43,841 nucleotides of DNA from positions 1 through 43,841 of the forward strand of contig NZ_QPMH01000027.1 in assembly GCF_003344765.1 (NCBI RefSeq), in the 5' to 3' direction. Numbering within the stretch: the stretch's first letter is position 1; each line of letters begins with the position of its first letter. The notes under the pieces were generated by a model that saw only the letters and a list, made by a program, of their open reading frames with translations, searched no databases and had not been told where the DNA came from. This document shows, piece after piece, positions 16,740-24,748 of the stretch. The position numbers and the translations under genes are program-made. The DNA comes from Ferruginivarius sediminum. GTDB taxonomy: Bacteria; Pseudomonadota; Alphaproteobacteria; Kiloniellales; Rhodovibrionaceae.

Positions 16740-17608
16740 CCGATCCGCTCCGCCTGCTTGAAGAGACCGGTCGGGCGGAACAGGAGCACGGCGATGATCA
16801 GGAGAAAGCCCATCGCATCGCGGTAGCCCGACGAGATGTAGCCGGCGCCGAACTCCTCGACGAGAGCGAGGATGAAGCCGCCTATCGTAGCCCCCTTGAA
16901 GTTGCCGAGACCGCCCAGGATCACGATGGCGAACGCCTTCAGCGCGGCGATATTACCCATCGTGGGCGTAACGACGAACACCGGCGCCAGCAGAGCGCCC
17001 GCGGCCGCCGCGAGGCCCGAACCGAGCGCGAATGTCGCCGTATAGATTCGATTGATATTGATGCCCATCAGGGCAGCCGTATCCGAATCCTGGAAGGTCG
17101 CACGCATCGCCTTGCCCAGCTTGGTGCGGTGGATCAGCATATGCGCCCCGACGATCAAGAGGATCGCGGCGGCGAAGACAAACACGCGGTAGTAGGAAAC
17201 CGAGATCGGCCCGAACACCAGCGGATCGGAAGGAAACGGCGTCGAGACCGACTTCGCGATACCGCTCCAGATCCATTGCTCGGAGTTCTGCATGACGATC
17301 CACGCGCCGATCATCACGAGCATCGTCGTATCTATATTCGCGCCTCTTATAGGTCGTAACAGCGTAAACTCGATTGCCGCTCCCAGGATGATCCCAAGGA
17401 CGACGGCCACGGCCAACGACACGAAGAAGTTGAGGCCTAGGACCATCACGACAAAAAACAACATGTATGCGCCAAAGGTGTAGAGCTCGCCGTGCGTGAA
17501 GTTCACCACATTCATGATCCCGAAGATCATGGTGAGCCCGATTCCCAGCAACGCGTAAGTCCCCCCGAGGATAAGCGCGTTGATCAGGTGCTGGAGTAGC
17601 TGGTCCAA
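16736..17608 (-). CDS. livH: Branched-chain amino acid-type ABC permease
   Basis: This 290-residue LivH permease begins LDQLLQHLINALILGGTYALL and has the family motif FGIMNVVNFTHGELYTFGAY. The start is set at the TTG at 17608: GGGGGAGG lies 8 nt upstream and the mature family N-terminus follows directly. An ATG 30 codons upstream would add a polar leader not usual for LivH. The late GGLGNFKGATIGGFILALVE segment is canonical. A strong hairpin separates it from the upstream binding-protein gene. Confidence 0.9.
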   Translation of the reverse strand: MDQLLQHLINALILGGTYALLGIGLTMIFGIMNVVNFTHGELYTFGAYMLFFVVMVLGLNFFVSLAVAVVLGIILGAAIEFTLLRPIRGANIDTTMLVMIGAWIVMQNSEQWIWSGIAKSVSTPFPSDPLVFGPISVSYYRVFVFAAAILLIVGAHMLIHRTKLGKAMRATFQDSDTAALMGININRIYTATFALGSGLAAAAGALLAPVFVVTPTMGNIAALKAFAIVILGGLGNFKGATIGGFILALVEEFGAGYISSGYRDAMGFLLIIAVLLFRPTGLFKQAERIG

Positions 17609-17697
17609 GGCGTTGGCCTCCCCCGTCGATCCAGATGCGTCAATTGGCCGGCGGGCCGTGTGATCGGGCCCTGCTACGCGCTCGGCTTGCGAAGGCA

Positions 17698-17724
17698 CGC
17701 CCCTTGCCTGGCCGGCAAGGGGCG
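17698..17724 (-). other. Intercistronic hairpin between livK and livH
   Basis: CGCCCCTTGCC (17698-17708) and GGCAAGGGGCG (17714-17724) pair perfectly over 11 bp with a 5-nt loop, 23 nt after the stop of the binding-protein gene. There is no T-run, so it is not a standard terminator. Such hairpins commonly protect the 3' end of binding-protein mRNA and cut expression of the downstream permease genes. Confidence 0.7.
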
Positions 17725-17746
17725 CCGCCTCGCAGAGGGCACGGGT

Positions 17747-18907
17747 TTAGAACTCCGGCTTGACGATCTCGCCGTTTTCGATTTTCACGATGTAGACGTT
17801 CGGAATGTTCTGCCCGCTCTCGCGGCCTTCCGGGCCCTGCTTGATGAAGCTGATGTCGCCGTTGACGCCGTTCACCTTGACGTTCCACAGGGCGTCGCGG
17901 ATGGCTTCCGGCTCGGCCTTGCCGGCCTTCTCGATAGCCGCCGCGATGGTCTTGATCCCATCATAGCCGCGGAATCCCTCCGTCAGGCCGGCCGCGTTGT
18001 AGCCGTTCTCGTTCCACTGATCCACGAACCGCTGCGCAACATCGGCATTCGGCGCCATTTCCGGGAACCACGGAGCGAAGAAAAGAACGTGATAGCTGCC
18101 GCTCGCCGCCTCGCCGGCCTGCTCGATGAGCTGGCTCGGCGACTGCGAGCCGCCGGTGGTAATGATCCGGTGCGGCACACGCAGCGAGTTCGCCTGCTTC
18201 AGCACCAGCGTAAGCTGCTCCACCCCACTGGTGACGAAGAGGGTGTCACCGCCGGATTCCTTGATCTTGGAGAGCTGCGCGCTGAGGTCCTGGGCGGATG
18301 CATCCATGGTCTCGATGACGCCAACCTCGACCCCGTTTGCCTCAAGCATCCCGGAGAACTCGTCCGCGGCACCCCGGCCCCAATCGTTGTTGACGACCAG
18401 CATGTCGGCCTTCTCGATGCCGAAATCCTCGATGTTTCCGGCGAAGGACTTGGCCTCCATCTCGGAGGTCGGGCTGATGCGGAACACCCAGGGGTTGCCC
18501 GACGTCGTGATCTTTCCGGACGACGACGTTTCCACGACCATCGGGACGCCGTATTCCATCAGCTTCGGCATGACCGCCAGCGTGTAGGTGGAACTCCAGG
18601 CGCCCATCAGCACCGGCACCTCATCGCGCACAATCAGCTTCTCGGCCGTGACCACGGCCTCTTTCGGGTTCGACTTGTTGTCCTCGATGACGAGTTCGAG
18701 CTTCTTGCCCATCACGCCGCCGTTGGCGTTGATCTCAGCCGCGGCGATCTTGGCACCGTTCGTCACATAATTCCCTGACGCCGCGACGGCGCCCGTTAAA
18801 GGCTGGGTGACACCAACCTTGATTGAGTCCGCCGCACTTGCTGCACTTGCGAGTCCGATACCGGCAGCCGCCGAGGTTACCAGCAGTGACCTGATCCAGC
18901 GTCGCAT
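17747..18907 (-). CDS. Liv-type periplasmic substrate-binding protein
   Basis: This 386-residue protein belongs to the LivJ/LivK-like Peripla_BP_6 family. A Sec signal peptide spans residues 1 to about 26 (two Arg, a hydrophobic core, cleavage after ASA). The mature start is ADSIKVGVTQPLTGAVAASG, which is typical. AGGAGG lies 7 nt before the ATG. The ligand cannot be read from sequence. It leads the livHMGF genes, and a GntR/UTRA-type operator lies 88 nt upstream of the start. Family members bind amino acids, amides, urea and short-chain acids. Confidence 0.92.
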   Translation of the reverse strand: MRRWIRSLLVTSAAAGIGLASAASAADSIKVGVTQPLTGAVAASGNYVTNGAKIAAAEINANGGVMGKKLELVIEDNKSNPKEAVVTAEKLIVRDEVPVLMGAWSSTYTLAVMPKLMEYGVPMVVETSSSGKITTSGNPWVFRISPTSEMEAKSFAGNIEDFGIEKADMLVVNNDWGRGAADEFSGMLEANGVEVGVIETMDASAQDLSAQLSKIKESGGDTLFVTSGVEQLTLVLKQANSLRVPHRIITTGGSQSPSQLIEQAGEAASGSYHVLFFAPWFPEMAPNADVAQRFVDQWNENGYNAAGLTEGFRGYDGIKTIAAAIEKAGKAEPEAIRDALWNVKVNGVNGDISFIKQGPEGRESGQNIPNVYIVKIENGEIVKPEF

Positions 18908-18994
18908 CGTGTTGCCTCCTATCGTAACTAACTGTTTTGGCTATTATTTTTCTTGTGCCCACTTTAATGGCGTCCTCAGCAGATGATAATATCA

Positions 18995-19008
18995 TACTAA
19001 GATTAGGA
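18995..19008. promoter_or_regulatory. GntR/UTRA operator candidate before the Liv operon
   Basis: TACTA-AGAT-TAGGA matches the TACTA-N4-TARKA form at 6852-6865 and 9637-9650, and it also shares the preceding TATCA with the 9637 site. It lies 88 nt before the binding-protein ATG, a similar distance to the other two sites. Confidence 0.55.
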
Positions 19009-19279
19009 CGACCGTATGATAGGTTATATCGCCCACACGTACATATGCAAGAGGTATGCTGAAGCCACCGTTCAGCGGCTTACGTCCGTCCAAGGCGACG
19101 ATGCCGGACGGGATCGAGTTCTAAATGGTTGGTTTATCGGTCCAATCATGCAGGAATCGGCGCGCGCGGGGACAGGGCGCTGTCGGGCCGATCGTACGTG
19201 CGGATCGATGCGGCGTGGCAGCGAAGCCCGGCTATGACCGACCGCGCCTGACCGAGAGGACGAGGAGAACTCGAACATG

Positions 19280-19321
19280 AAAAAACGAGGCCCGGCCACA
19301 CGGATGCGGCCAAGCCCGTTT
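19280..19321 (-). terminator. Rho-independent terminator of the decayed betaine-binding gene
   Basis: Read on the minus strand, GGCTTGGCC and GGCCGGGCC pair over 9 bp (two G-U) around a 10-nt loop. AAACG/CGTTT extends the stem past a 1-nt bulge, and six T follow. It lies 21 nt after the pseudogene stop and marks it as the former end of an operon. Confidence 0.75.
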
Positions 19322-19341
19322 GAGCCCTCCTGCTGGCAGGC

Positions 19342-19700
19342 TTAGTCGAGTTCGCCGGTCAGCCAGTAACTGGCCCCCTTCGAGTGGCTTTCGATGTAGT
19401 TCTTCGCCGCTTCCGGATACGAGGTCTGTTCGGCCTCGTACATGCTGACCTGGACCTCGTTGATCGGAACCCGCATGCGGAAGAGCGTTTGGGCGATTTT
19501 CGGCTCGTCGGAACAGAAACCCTCGCGCGCGACAACATCGGCATGCTCCAGGCCGCGCAGCACGCCCTTCGGATCCTCGATTTAGCGCAGGTCCCAGCGG
19601 CCGAACCTCCAGTGCGGGCTCCAGCCGGTAACGACGACCCACTCCTCGCGCTCGATCGCGCGTTTGAGCGAGGACGTCATGCCCGCGGCCACCTTTCCTC
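19342..19700 (-). pseudogene. Remnant of glycine betaine ABC transporter binding protein (OpuAC/ProX type)
   Basis: Only the last 115 or so codons of a roughly 300-residue periplasmic betaine-binding protein remain. EEWVVVTGWSPHWRFGRWDLR and then IEDPKGVLRGLEHADVVAREG are joined in one frame but split by a TAA at 19582-19584, where homologues carry Tyr. The C-terminus runs on to YIESHSKGASYWLTGELD, and a terminator follows. The N-terminal two thirds are missing; the MttB-family promoter now lies there. Both the deletion and the nonsense codon mark it as non-functional. The OpuAC assignment is from remembered family motifs. Confidence 0.8.
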
Positions 19701-19722
19701 TTGCCGAAACGCACCGCTCAGG

Positions 19723-19746
19723 TATTGTGTACATATTGTATATTTT
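19723..19746. promoter_or_regulatory. FCD-GntR operator candidate before the MttB-family gene
   Basis: TTGTGTACAT (19725-19734) followed by ATTGTATAT fits the TNGTNNACNA pattern often bound by FCD-type GntR proteins. It lies about 24 nt before the ATG, close enough to block transcription. Similar sites lie at 23834-23855 and 24687-24698. Confidence 0.5.
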
Positions 19747-19757
19747 GAGAGGGCGCC

Positions 19758-21305
19758 ATGCCGGAGCAGGCTTCGGGCCGCAGGGGCGGCCGTCACGCGC
19801 GCCGGGCGGTTCGGGAGCGCAAGCGCGAGAGCATGCTGCCCAACCTGACGCGCGGCATCCCGCTGACCGAGCCGATGAGCGAGGAGGAGATCGTCCGGAT
19901 CGACGCGGCCTCGATGTGGATCCTGGAGGAGGTCGGCGTGGTGTTCCGCGACGCCGTCGCACTCGACGACTGGAAGCGCGCGGGGGCCGACGTGCGCGGC
20001 GAGCGTGTGCATCTCGACCGCAACATGGTTCGCGAGCTGATCGCGACGATCCCCGCCGAGATCACCCTGCACGCACGCGACCCGCAGAAGTCGGCCAAGC
20101 TGGGCGGGCCGAATTCGATCTTCGTACCGATGACGGGCGCGCCCTACCTGCGCGACCTGGAGGACAAGCGCCGCGCCCCAACCCTCGATGACCTGGCGAT
20201 GTTCCACAAGCTGGCGCATGTGGCGCCGGCGCTGCATTCGTCGGCGCACCACATCGTGGAGCCGATGGACCACCCGATCTCGCAGCGCCATCTACGAATC
20301 ACGTATTCGTCCATGAAGCACTCCGACAAGACCTTCATGGGCATGACGACCTCCGGCCGCAACGCAGAGGACGCGCTGGACATGTGCGCGATCCTGTTCG
20401 GCGCCGATTTCATGGAGACACACCCTGTCGTCACCGGCAACTGCAACGGCAACTCGCCGCTGGTCTGGGACGAGACCATGCTGTCGGCGATGCGCGCGTT
20501 CTGCCGGCGCAACCAGCCGGTGCTCTGCTCGCCCTTCGTCCTGGGCGGCGCCAACACCCCGGCATCGACCGCCCCCGCCGTGGCGCAGCTCAACGCGGAA
20601 GCGCTGGCCGCATTGGCCTATACCCAGGTGATCCGCAAGGGCGCGCCGGCGATTTACGGCCATTACCTCTCCACCGTGTCGATGCGTTCGGGCGCACCGA
20701 TGGCGGGGACGCCGGAAATCAGCCTGATGAACTTCATGATCGGGCAGATGGCGCGCCATTACGGGGTGCCGTGGCGCACCTCGAACACGCTGGGCGGCGC
20801 CAAGACCCTCGACGCGCAGGCCGGCTATGAAAGTGCGACGACTCTGATGGCCGTGATGATGGCGGGCGCCAACTATATCTGGCACTCCGCCGGCTGGAAC
20901 GAGGCCGGCATGCACTGCTCGGTCGCGAAGTTCGTGGTCGACGCCGAGCAATGCGCGATGGCGCACCGCATGGCCAGCGGCATCCGCTGGGACGACTTCG
21001 ACGAGGGCTTGGCCGCCGTGAAGGACATCGGTCCGGGCGGGCACTTCCTGGGACACCCGCACACGCAGGCGAATTTCAGCCGCGCCTTCTTCATGCCGGA
21101 GCTGTTCGACAACAACAATATCGAGCAGTGGGCCGCCGAAGGCGCCAAGGACACGACCGCGCGCGCCCTGGAAAAGGCCCATCGGATGCTTGAGGAATAC
21201 GAGGAGCCGACGCTGGATCCGGCCATCGACGAGGCGCTGCGCGACTTCATCGCACGCCGCGAACGAGAGATTCCGGCCGCCGACGCCCTGAACCAGGAGT
21301 ACTGA
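19758..21305 (+). CDS. Trimethylamine methyltransferase (MttB) family protein, non-pyrrolysine
   Basis: This 515-residue protein belongs to the MttB superfamily, whose non-pyrrolysine members demethylate quaternary amines such as glycine betaine, proline betaine or carnitine, passing the methyl to a corrinoid protein. Family regions include SEEEIVRIDAASMWILEEVGV near the N-terminus, VVTGNCNGNSPLVWDETML, and SNTLGGAKTLDAQAGYES. The frame has no internal TAG, so it does not use pyrrolysine. A basic 25-residue leader precedes MLPNLTRG; the internal ATG at 19833 is an alternative start. No corrinoid protein or reactivase is in the window. A remnant betaine-binding protein gene lies next to it, which supports a quaternary-amine substrate. 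Substrate is inferred. Confidence 0.85.
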   Translation: MPEQASGRRGGRHARRAVRERKRESMLPNLTRGIPLTEPMSEEEIVRIDAASMWILEEVGVVFRDAVALDDWKRAGADVRGERVHLDRNMVRELIATIPAEITLHARDPQKSAKLGGPNSIFVPMTGAPYLRDLEDKRRAPTLDDLAMFHKLAHVAPALHSSAHHIVEPMDHPISQRHLRITYSSMKHSDKTFMGMTTSGRNAEDALDMCAILFGADFMETHPVVTGNCNGNSPLVWDETMLSAMRAFCRRNQPVLCSPFVLGGANTPASTAPAVAQLNAEALAALAYTQVIRKGAPAIYGHYLSTVSMRSGAPMAGTPEISLMNFMIGQMARHYGVPWRTSNTLGGAKTLDAQAGYESATTLMAVMMAGANYIWHSAGWNEAGMHCSVAKFVVDAEQCAMAHRMASGIRWDDFDEGLAAVKDIGPGGHFLGHPHTQANFSRAFFMPELFDNNNIEQWAAEGAKDTTARALEKAHRMLEEYEEPTLDPAIDEALRDFIARREREIPAADALNQEY

Positions 21306-21400
21306 CGCCCCTCGGAAAATCGGATCGCACGGCAGGCGCCGACGAGAAAGGGAGCTACGAAGGCCCCCTTCCCGCTTCGGCGCTCGCTTTCGAATGGATT

Positions 21401-22912
21401 TCAATCGACGGCGTCGGTCGGGCCCCTGTCCGACAGGTCGATCCAGATGGTCTTCAGTTCCGTGTACTGGTCGTGCGCCTGCAGGCCATTGTCGCGCCCG
21501 CCGAAGCCGGATTGCTTATAGCCGCCGAAAGGCGTCGTGATATCGCCTTCGCCATAGCAGTTCACCGTGACCGTGCCGGCCCGCACCGCCCGCGCCGTCC
21601 GCAGGGCGCGCTTGCCATTGGCCGAGAACACCGAGGCGGCAAGGCCGTAGGGGCTGTCGTTGGCGATGGTGACCGCCTCGTCGGCGCTGCGAACCGTGAT
21701 GACGGAGAGCACCGGCCCGAAGATCTCCTCGCGGGCCAGCCGGCTTTCGCGGTCGACCGCGTCGAAGATCGTGGGCTCGACATAGCCGTCGGCGCCCTGC
21801 CCGCCCAGCACGACCTCGGCCTCCGCGCGCCCGTGCTCCAGATAGCCGCAGACCTTGTCGAAGTGGCCTCTGTCCACCAACGCGCCCAGGTGGTTCGCCG
21901 GGTCCAGCGGATCGCCCGTCCGCCAGTCCCGGGCGCGGGCCAGGATGCGCTCCATCAGCGGCGCCTTCGCCGCCTCGTGCACGATCAGCCGCGAGGTCGC
22001 CGAGCAGTTCTCCCCCATGTTCCAGAACGCGGCGTTGGTCACGTGTTCGGCGACGAGGTCCAGGTCCTCGGCATCGTCCGTCACGATGGCAGGGTTCTTG
22101 CCGCCGCACTCCAGCACGACCTTCTTGAGGTTGGAGTCCGCGCTGTAGCGAAGGAAGCGCCTCCCGGTCTCGGTGGAGCCGGTAAACGACACCATATCGA
22201 CATCGCCGTGCAGCCCCAGCGGCTCGCCCGCACCAGGGCCATCGCCGGTGACGACGTTCAGCACACCCGCCGGAAGCCCTGCCTCCATCGCCAGCTCGGC
22301 AACCCGCAACGCTGAGAGCGAGGTCTGCTCGGCCGGCTTTACGATGACCGAGCAGCCGCTGGCAAGCGCCGGCCCGATCTTCCAGGCCAGCATCATCAGC
22401 GGGAAATTCCAGGGCAGGACACAGGCGGCAACACCTATGGGCTCGCGCACGATCAGCGCCATCGCGTCCTCTCCGACCGGCGCGCTCTGGTCGTAAAGCT
22501 TGTCGATAGCCTCGGCGTGCCACTTCAGCGTGTTGATGGTGTCCGGAACATCGACAGTGGCGCAGTCGCGGATCGGCTTGCCGCTGTCCAGGCTTTCCAG
22601 CACCGCAAGTTCGTGGCGGTTGCGGTGCAGCAGCTTGGCAAGGCGGATCAGGATGTCCTTGCGCTCGGCCGGGGCCTTGCAGCGCCAGCGGCCGTCGTCG
22701 AACGCCTCGCGCGCCTTCCGGACGGCGAAGTCGACGTCCTCCGCCTGACACGCCGCCACTTCAGCCAGGGTTTCCCCGGTCGCCGGGTTCGTGCTGGCGA
22801 ACGTCTTGCCGGATCGCGCCGGGCGGAACGCGCCGTCGACGAAGGCGGTGGCCGCCGGTGTCAGCGATGCCGCGATCGCCTGGTATTCCTCTCGGGTCTG
22901 CAAGTCGCTCAT
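21401..22912 (-). CDS. Aldehyde dehydrogenase (PuuC-like)
   Basis: This 503-residue NAD(P)-dependent aldehyde dehydrogenase oxidises an aldehyde, probably amino-substituted, to its acid. The catalytic residues are intact: Glu268 in LECGGKNP and Cys303 in GENCSATSR, with FTGSTETGR before them. Overall sequence and the C-terminal QYTELKTIWIDL resemble gamma-glutamyl-aminobutyraldehyde and betaine-aldehyde type enzymes. The ATG at 22912 overlaps the stop of the DapA-family gene by 4 nt. The pairing hints that the lyase product is the aldehyde substrate, for example a ketoacid semialdehyde. Confidence 0.92.
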   Translation of the reverse strand: MSDLQTREEYQAIAASLTPAATAFVDGAFRPARSGKTFASTNPATGETLAEVAACQAEDVDFAVRKAREAFDDGRWRCKAPAERKDILIRLAKLLHRNRHELAVLESLDSGKPIRDCATVDVPDTINTLKWHAEAIDKLYDQSAPVGEDAMALIVREPIGVAACVLPWNFPLMMLAWKIGPALASGCSVIVKPAEQTSLSALRVAELAMEAGLPAGVLNVVTGDGPGAGEPLGLHGDVDMVSFTGSTETGRRFLRYSADSNLKKVVLECGGKNPAIVTDDAEDLDLVAEHVTNAAFWNMGENCSATSRLIVHEAAKAPLMERILARARDWRTGDPLDPANHLGALVDRGHFDKVCGYLEHGRAEAEVVLGGQGADGYVEPTIFDAVDRESRLAREEIFGPVLSVITVRSADEAVTIANDSPYGLAASVFSANGKRALRTARAVRAGTVTVNCYGEGDITTPFGGYKQSGFGGRDNGLQAHDQYTELKTIWIDLSDRGPTDAVD

Positions 22913-23823
22913 GCGGCACGCTCCTCTGCCTCGATCGCGGCGATGGTCCTGTCCATGACGCGGACGACCTCGCTGAACTCGCGCTTCTCGTCCTTGTTGA
23001 GCGGCGTCAGCGGCCGCCTGGGATCGCCGGCCGGCAGGCCGCGCAGCGTCATGCCGTGCTTGATGCAAGGCACGAACTTGCCACCCTGTTCCAGCACCCG
23101 CATCAGCGGCAGCATCGCGCTCATGATCCGGCGCCCGCGCTCGAAGTCGCCATCGACGGCGCAGGCGCGGTGCAGCGCGATATGCGCCTCAGGCGCGAAG
23201 TTCGATCCGGCACAGACCCAGCTACGCGCGCCCCAGGCAAAGAACTCCAGCGCCTGGTCGTCCATGCCGCAGGCTAGCTGGATGTGCGGATAGTCGCGTG
23301 CGAGCAGATGCACACGGTTTATATCGCCGGAGCTTTCCTTGATCGCCTGGAAGTTCGGCGAGCGGCCCACCCGGTCCAGGTAGTCCTCGCCCATGTTCGC
23401 GCCAGTGCGCCCTGGATAGTTGTAAAGCATCACCGGCAGATTGGCCGCCCGGTCGACGGTGAGCGCGTGGATCGCGTTCTCCCGCTCCGTCGGGACGGAA
23501 TAGGGCGGCGTGGAAACCAGGATCGCATCGGCGCCGGTGTCCCTGGCGGCGCGCGCGAACTCGACCGATTCCTCGGTGCGCAGGGCGCCGGTCCCGACGA
23601 TCAACGGAATGCGGCCCGCGATCACCTCGTGCGCGCGGCGCATGAGCTGGACGCGTTCCTCCCCGCTCTGGGCGTAGTACTCCCCCGTGGTGCCCGCCAC
23701 GATGATGCCGGCAACGCCCGATGCGATCAGGTGCTCGACGACCGCGGCAAAGCCGTCGAAATCCACGTTCCAATCCGCACCGTAGGGCGTGATCACTGGC
23801 GTATAGATGCCTTCGAACTGCAT
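22909..23823 (-). CDS. Dihydrodipicolinate synthase (DapA) family lyase/aldolase
   Basis: This 304-residue class-I aldolase-fold enzyme forms a Schiff base through Lys162 (AIKESSGD) with the assisting Tyr134 in LYNYPGRTG. GIIVAGTTGEYYAQS around residues 38-52 replaces the usual GTTGE(S/F)xTL phrase, so it is probably not a true dihydrodipicolinate synthase. Members of this family include deoxyketoacid dehydratases, pyrroline-hydroxycarboxylate deaminase and N-acetylneuraminate lyase. Start at 23823 has AAGGAG 6 nt upstream; the ATG at 23850 lies within the operator. It is co-transcribed with the aldehyde dehydrogenase. Confidence 0.88.
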   Translation of the reverse strand: MQFEGIYTPVITPYGADWNVDFDGFAAVVEHLIASGVAGIIVAGTTGEYYAQSGEERVQLMRRAHEVIAGRIPLIVGTGALRTEESVEFARAARDTGADAILVSTPPYSVPTERENAIHALTVDRAANLPVMLYNYPGRTGANMGEDYLDRVGRSPNFQAIKESSGDINRVHLLARDYPHIQLACGMDDQALEFFAWGARSWVCAGSNFAPEAHIALHRACAVDGDFERGRRIMSAMLPLMRVLEQGGKFVPCIKHGMTLRGLPAGDPRRPLTPLNKDEKREFSEVVRVMDRTIAAIEAEERAA

Positions 23824-23833
23824 CCGGCACTCC

Positions 23834-23855
23834 TTGTACACAATCTGCATACAGA
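23834..23855. promoter_or_regulatory. FCD-GntR operator candidate before the DapA-family gene
   Basis: Two abutting inverted repeats, TTGT-AC-ACAA (23834-23843) and TCTG-CATA-CAGA (23844-23855), resemble the sites before the MttB gene and the gntR gene. They sit 11 nt before the ATG and overlap the ribosome-binding site. Confidence 0.55.
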
Positions 23856-23893
23856 ATACGGGGCCGGCCGGAGCGGAACAAGGGCGCGGTCGG

Positions 23894-24577
23894 CTACCCG
23901 GTTTCGCTGTCGTCCGGCAGGGGGTCGGGACGCACGAACATCTCCATGTGATCCTGCGACAACGCCCAATGGTCCTTGGTCAGGCCGACGACCCCTTCGA
24001 CGTCGCCGGCTTCTATCAGTTCGATGAACCTGTCGTGATGCGCCGCCGCCGCTTCGATCCGCTCGCGCATATCCTCTGAGCGCGCACGCCAGAAGGTTTG
24101 GCCGATACGGGCATGGTCGATCAGCAGACGCTGCAGGCTGGGCATCAGGTAGGGGTTATCCGACATCTCGCCGATGATGTGATGGAAGCGGTCGTTCCAG
24201 TACACCATGTCGTCGACGGATCCGGCCTGCACCGCCACGCGGAACCGCGCCTGGGCGTCGCGCAGCTTGTCGAGTTGCTTCGCCGTGGCATTCTGAGCCG
24301 CCAGCCGGCCGACGGCGGAATAGACCATCGGCGCGGTCATGAAGAAATAGCGCAGCGTCTTGTACGTCATCGGCGCTACCGTGGCGCCGCGATTGTCGCG
24401 GATCTCCAGGTAACCCTCGCCCGCCAGACGCCGGAATACGTCGCGCAACGGCGTGCGGGAAACGCCGTATTCCGTGCTGATACGGGTTTCGTCCAGGTCG
24501 GCGCCCGGCTCAAGCTCCATGGTCAGCACCCGCCGCTTGAGGTCCTGGTAGAGATGCTCTTTCGACGTCCTGGTCAT
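23894..24577 (-). CDS. GntR-family regulator with FCD domain
   Basis: This 227-residue regulator has a winged helix at about residues 8-70 (LYQDLKRRVLTMELEPGADL, VSRTPLRDVFRRLAGEGYL). An all-helical FCD ligand domain follows, with the expected Asp and three His metal-binding candidates in NDRFHHIIGEMSDNPYL and HHDRFIELIEAGD. FCD regulators usually sense organic acids and repress their own operons. It lies 70 nt beyond the DapA-family start, on the same strand. Its own upstream region holds a 12-bp palindrome at 24687-24698. Confidence 0.9.
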   Translation of the reverse strand: MTRTSKEHLYQDLKRRVLTMELEPGADLDETRISTEYGVSRTPLRDVFRRLAGEGYLEIRDNRGATVAPMTYKTLRYFFMTAPMVYSAVGRLAAQNATAKQLDKLRDAQARFRVAVQAGSVDDMVYWNDRFHHIIGEMSDNPYLMPSLQRLLIDHARIGQTFWRARSEDMRERIEAAAAHHDRFIELIEAGDVEGVVGLTKDHWALSQDHMEMFVRPDPLPDDSETG

Positions 24578-24686
24578 CCGGCTCCTCGATCCACGCCCGC
24601 GCTGGCACGGCGCCGCCCCGCGGCCCGACCACGGAAAACATACCTGCGGACATCGACCGGCTGGGCGCCGACCGCAGTGTATTCTT

Positions 24687-24698
24687 TCTGTGCACAGA
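24687..24698. promoter_or_regulatory. FCD-GntR autoregulatory operator candidate
   Basis: TCTGTGCACAGA is a perfect 12-bp palindrome 110 nt before the gntR start, in a short AT-richer patch. It shares TCTG-N4-CAGA with the second half of the site at 23844-23855 and TGTGYACA with the site at 19723. Confidence 0.5.
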
Positions 24699-24748
24699 CT
24701 ACAAAGGAAGCCGGCGGATAGCTCGCATGACGCGAGGAGGTTGCAATC

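Larger units (their letters stand above)
18908..19341. other. Intergenic region before the Liv operon
   Basis: This 434-nt stretch holds no convincing gene. The left part is the promoter region of the Liv operon, with AT-rich sequence (18945-19015) and the operator-like repeat at 18995-19008. A second inverted repeat, ATGAT-AAT-ATCAT, touches it at 18982-18994. The right part holds the minus-strand terminator at 19280-19321 that belongs to the decayed gene beyond. A 73-codon open frame at 19016-19237 looks random. Confidence 0.6.

Noticed and set aside
19016..19237. A 73-codon plus-strand open frame in the Liv promoter region.
   Set aside because: It overlaps the operator region, has no ribosome-binding site of note and no recognised motif.
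19758..21305. Pyrrolysine-containing trimethylamine methyltransferase.
   Set aside because: The 515-codon frame has no internal TAG, and no pyrrolysine genes are seen.
22909..23823. True dihydrodipicolinate synthase (lysine biosynthesis).
   Set aside because: The GTTGE loop differs (GTTGEYYAQS), and the gene is in a regulated catabolic operon with an aldehyde dehydrogenase.
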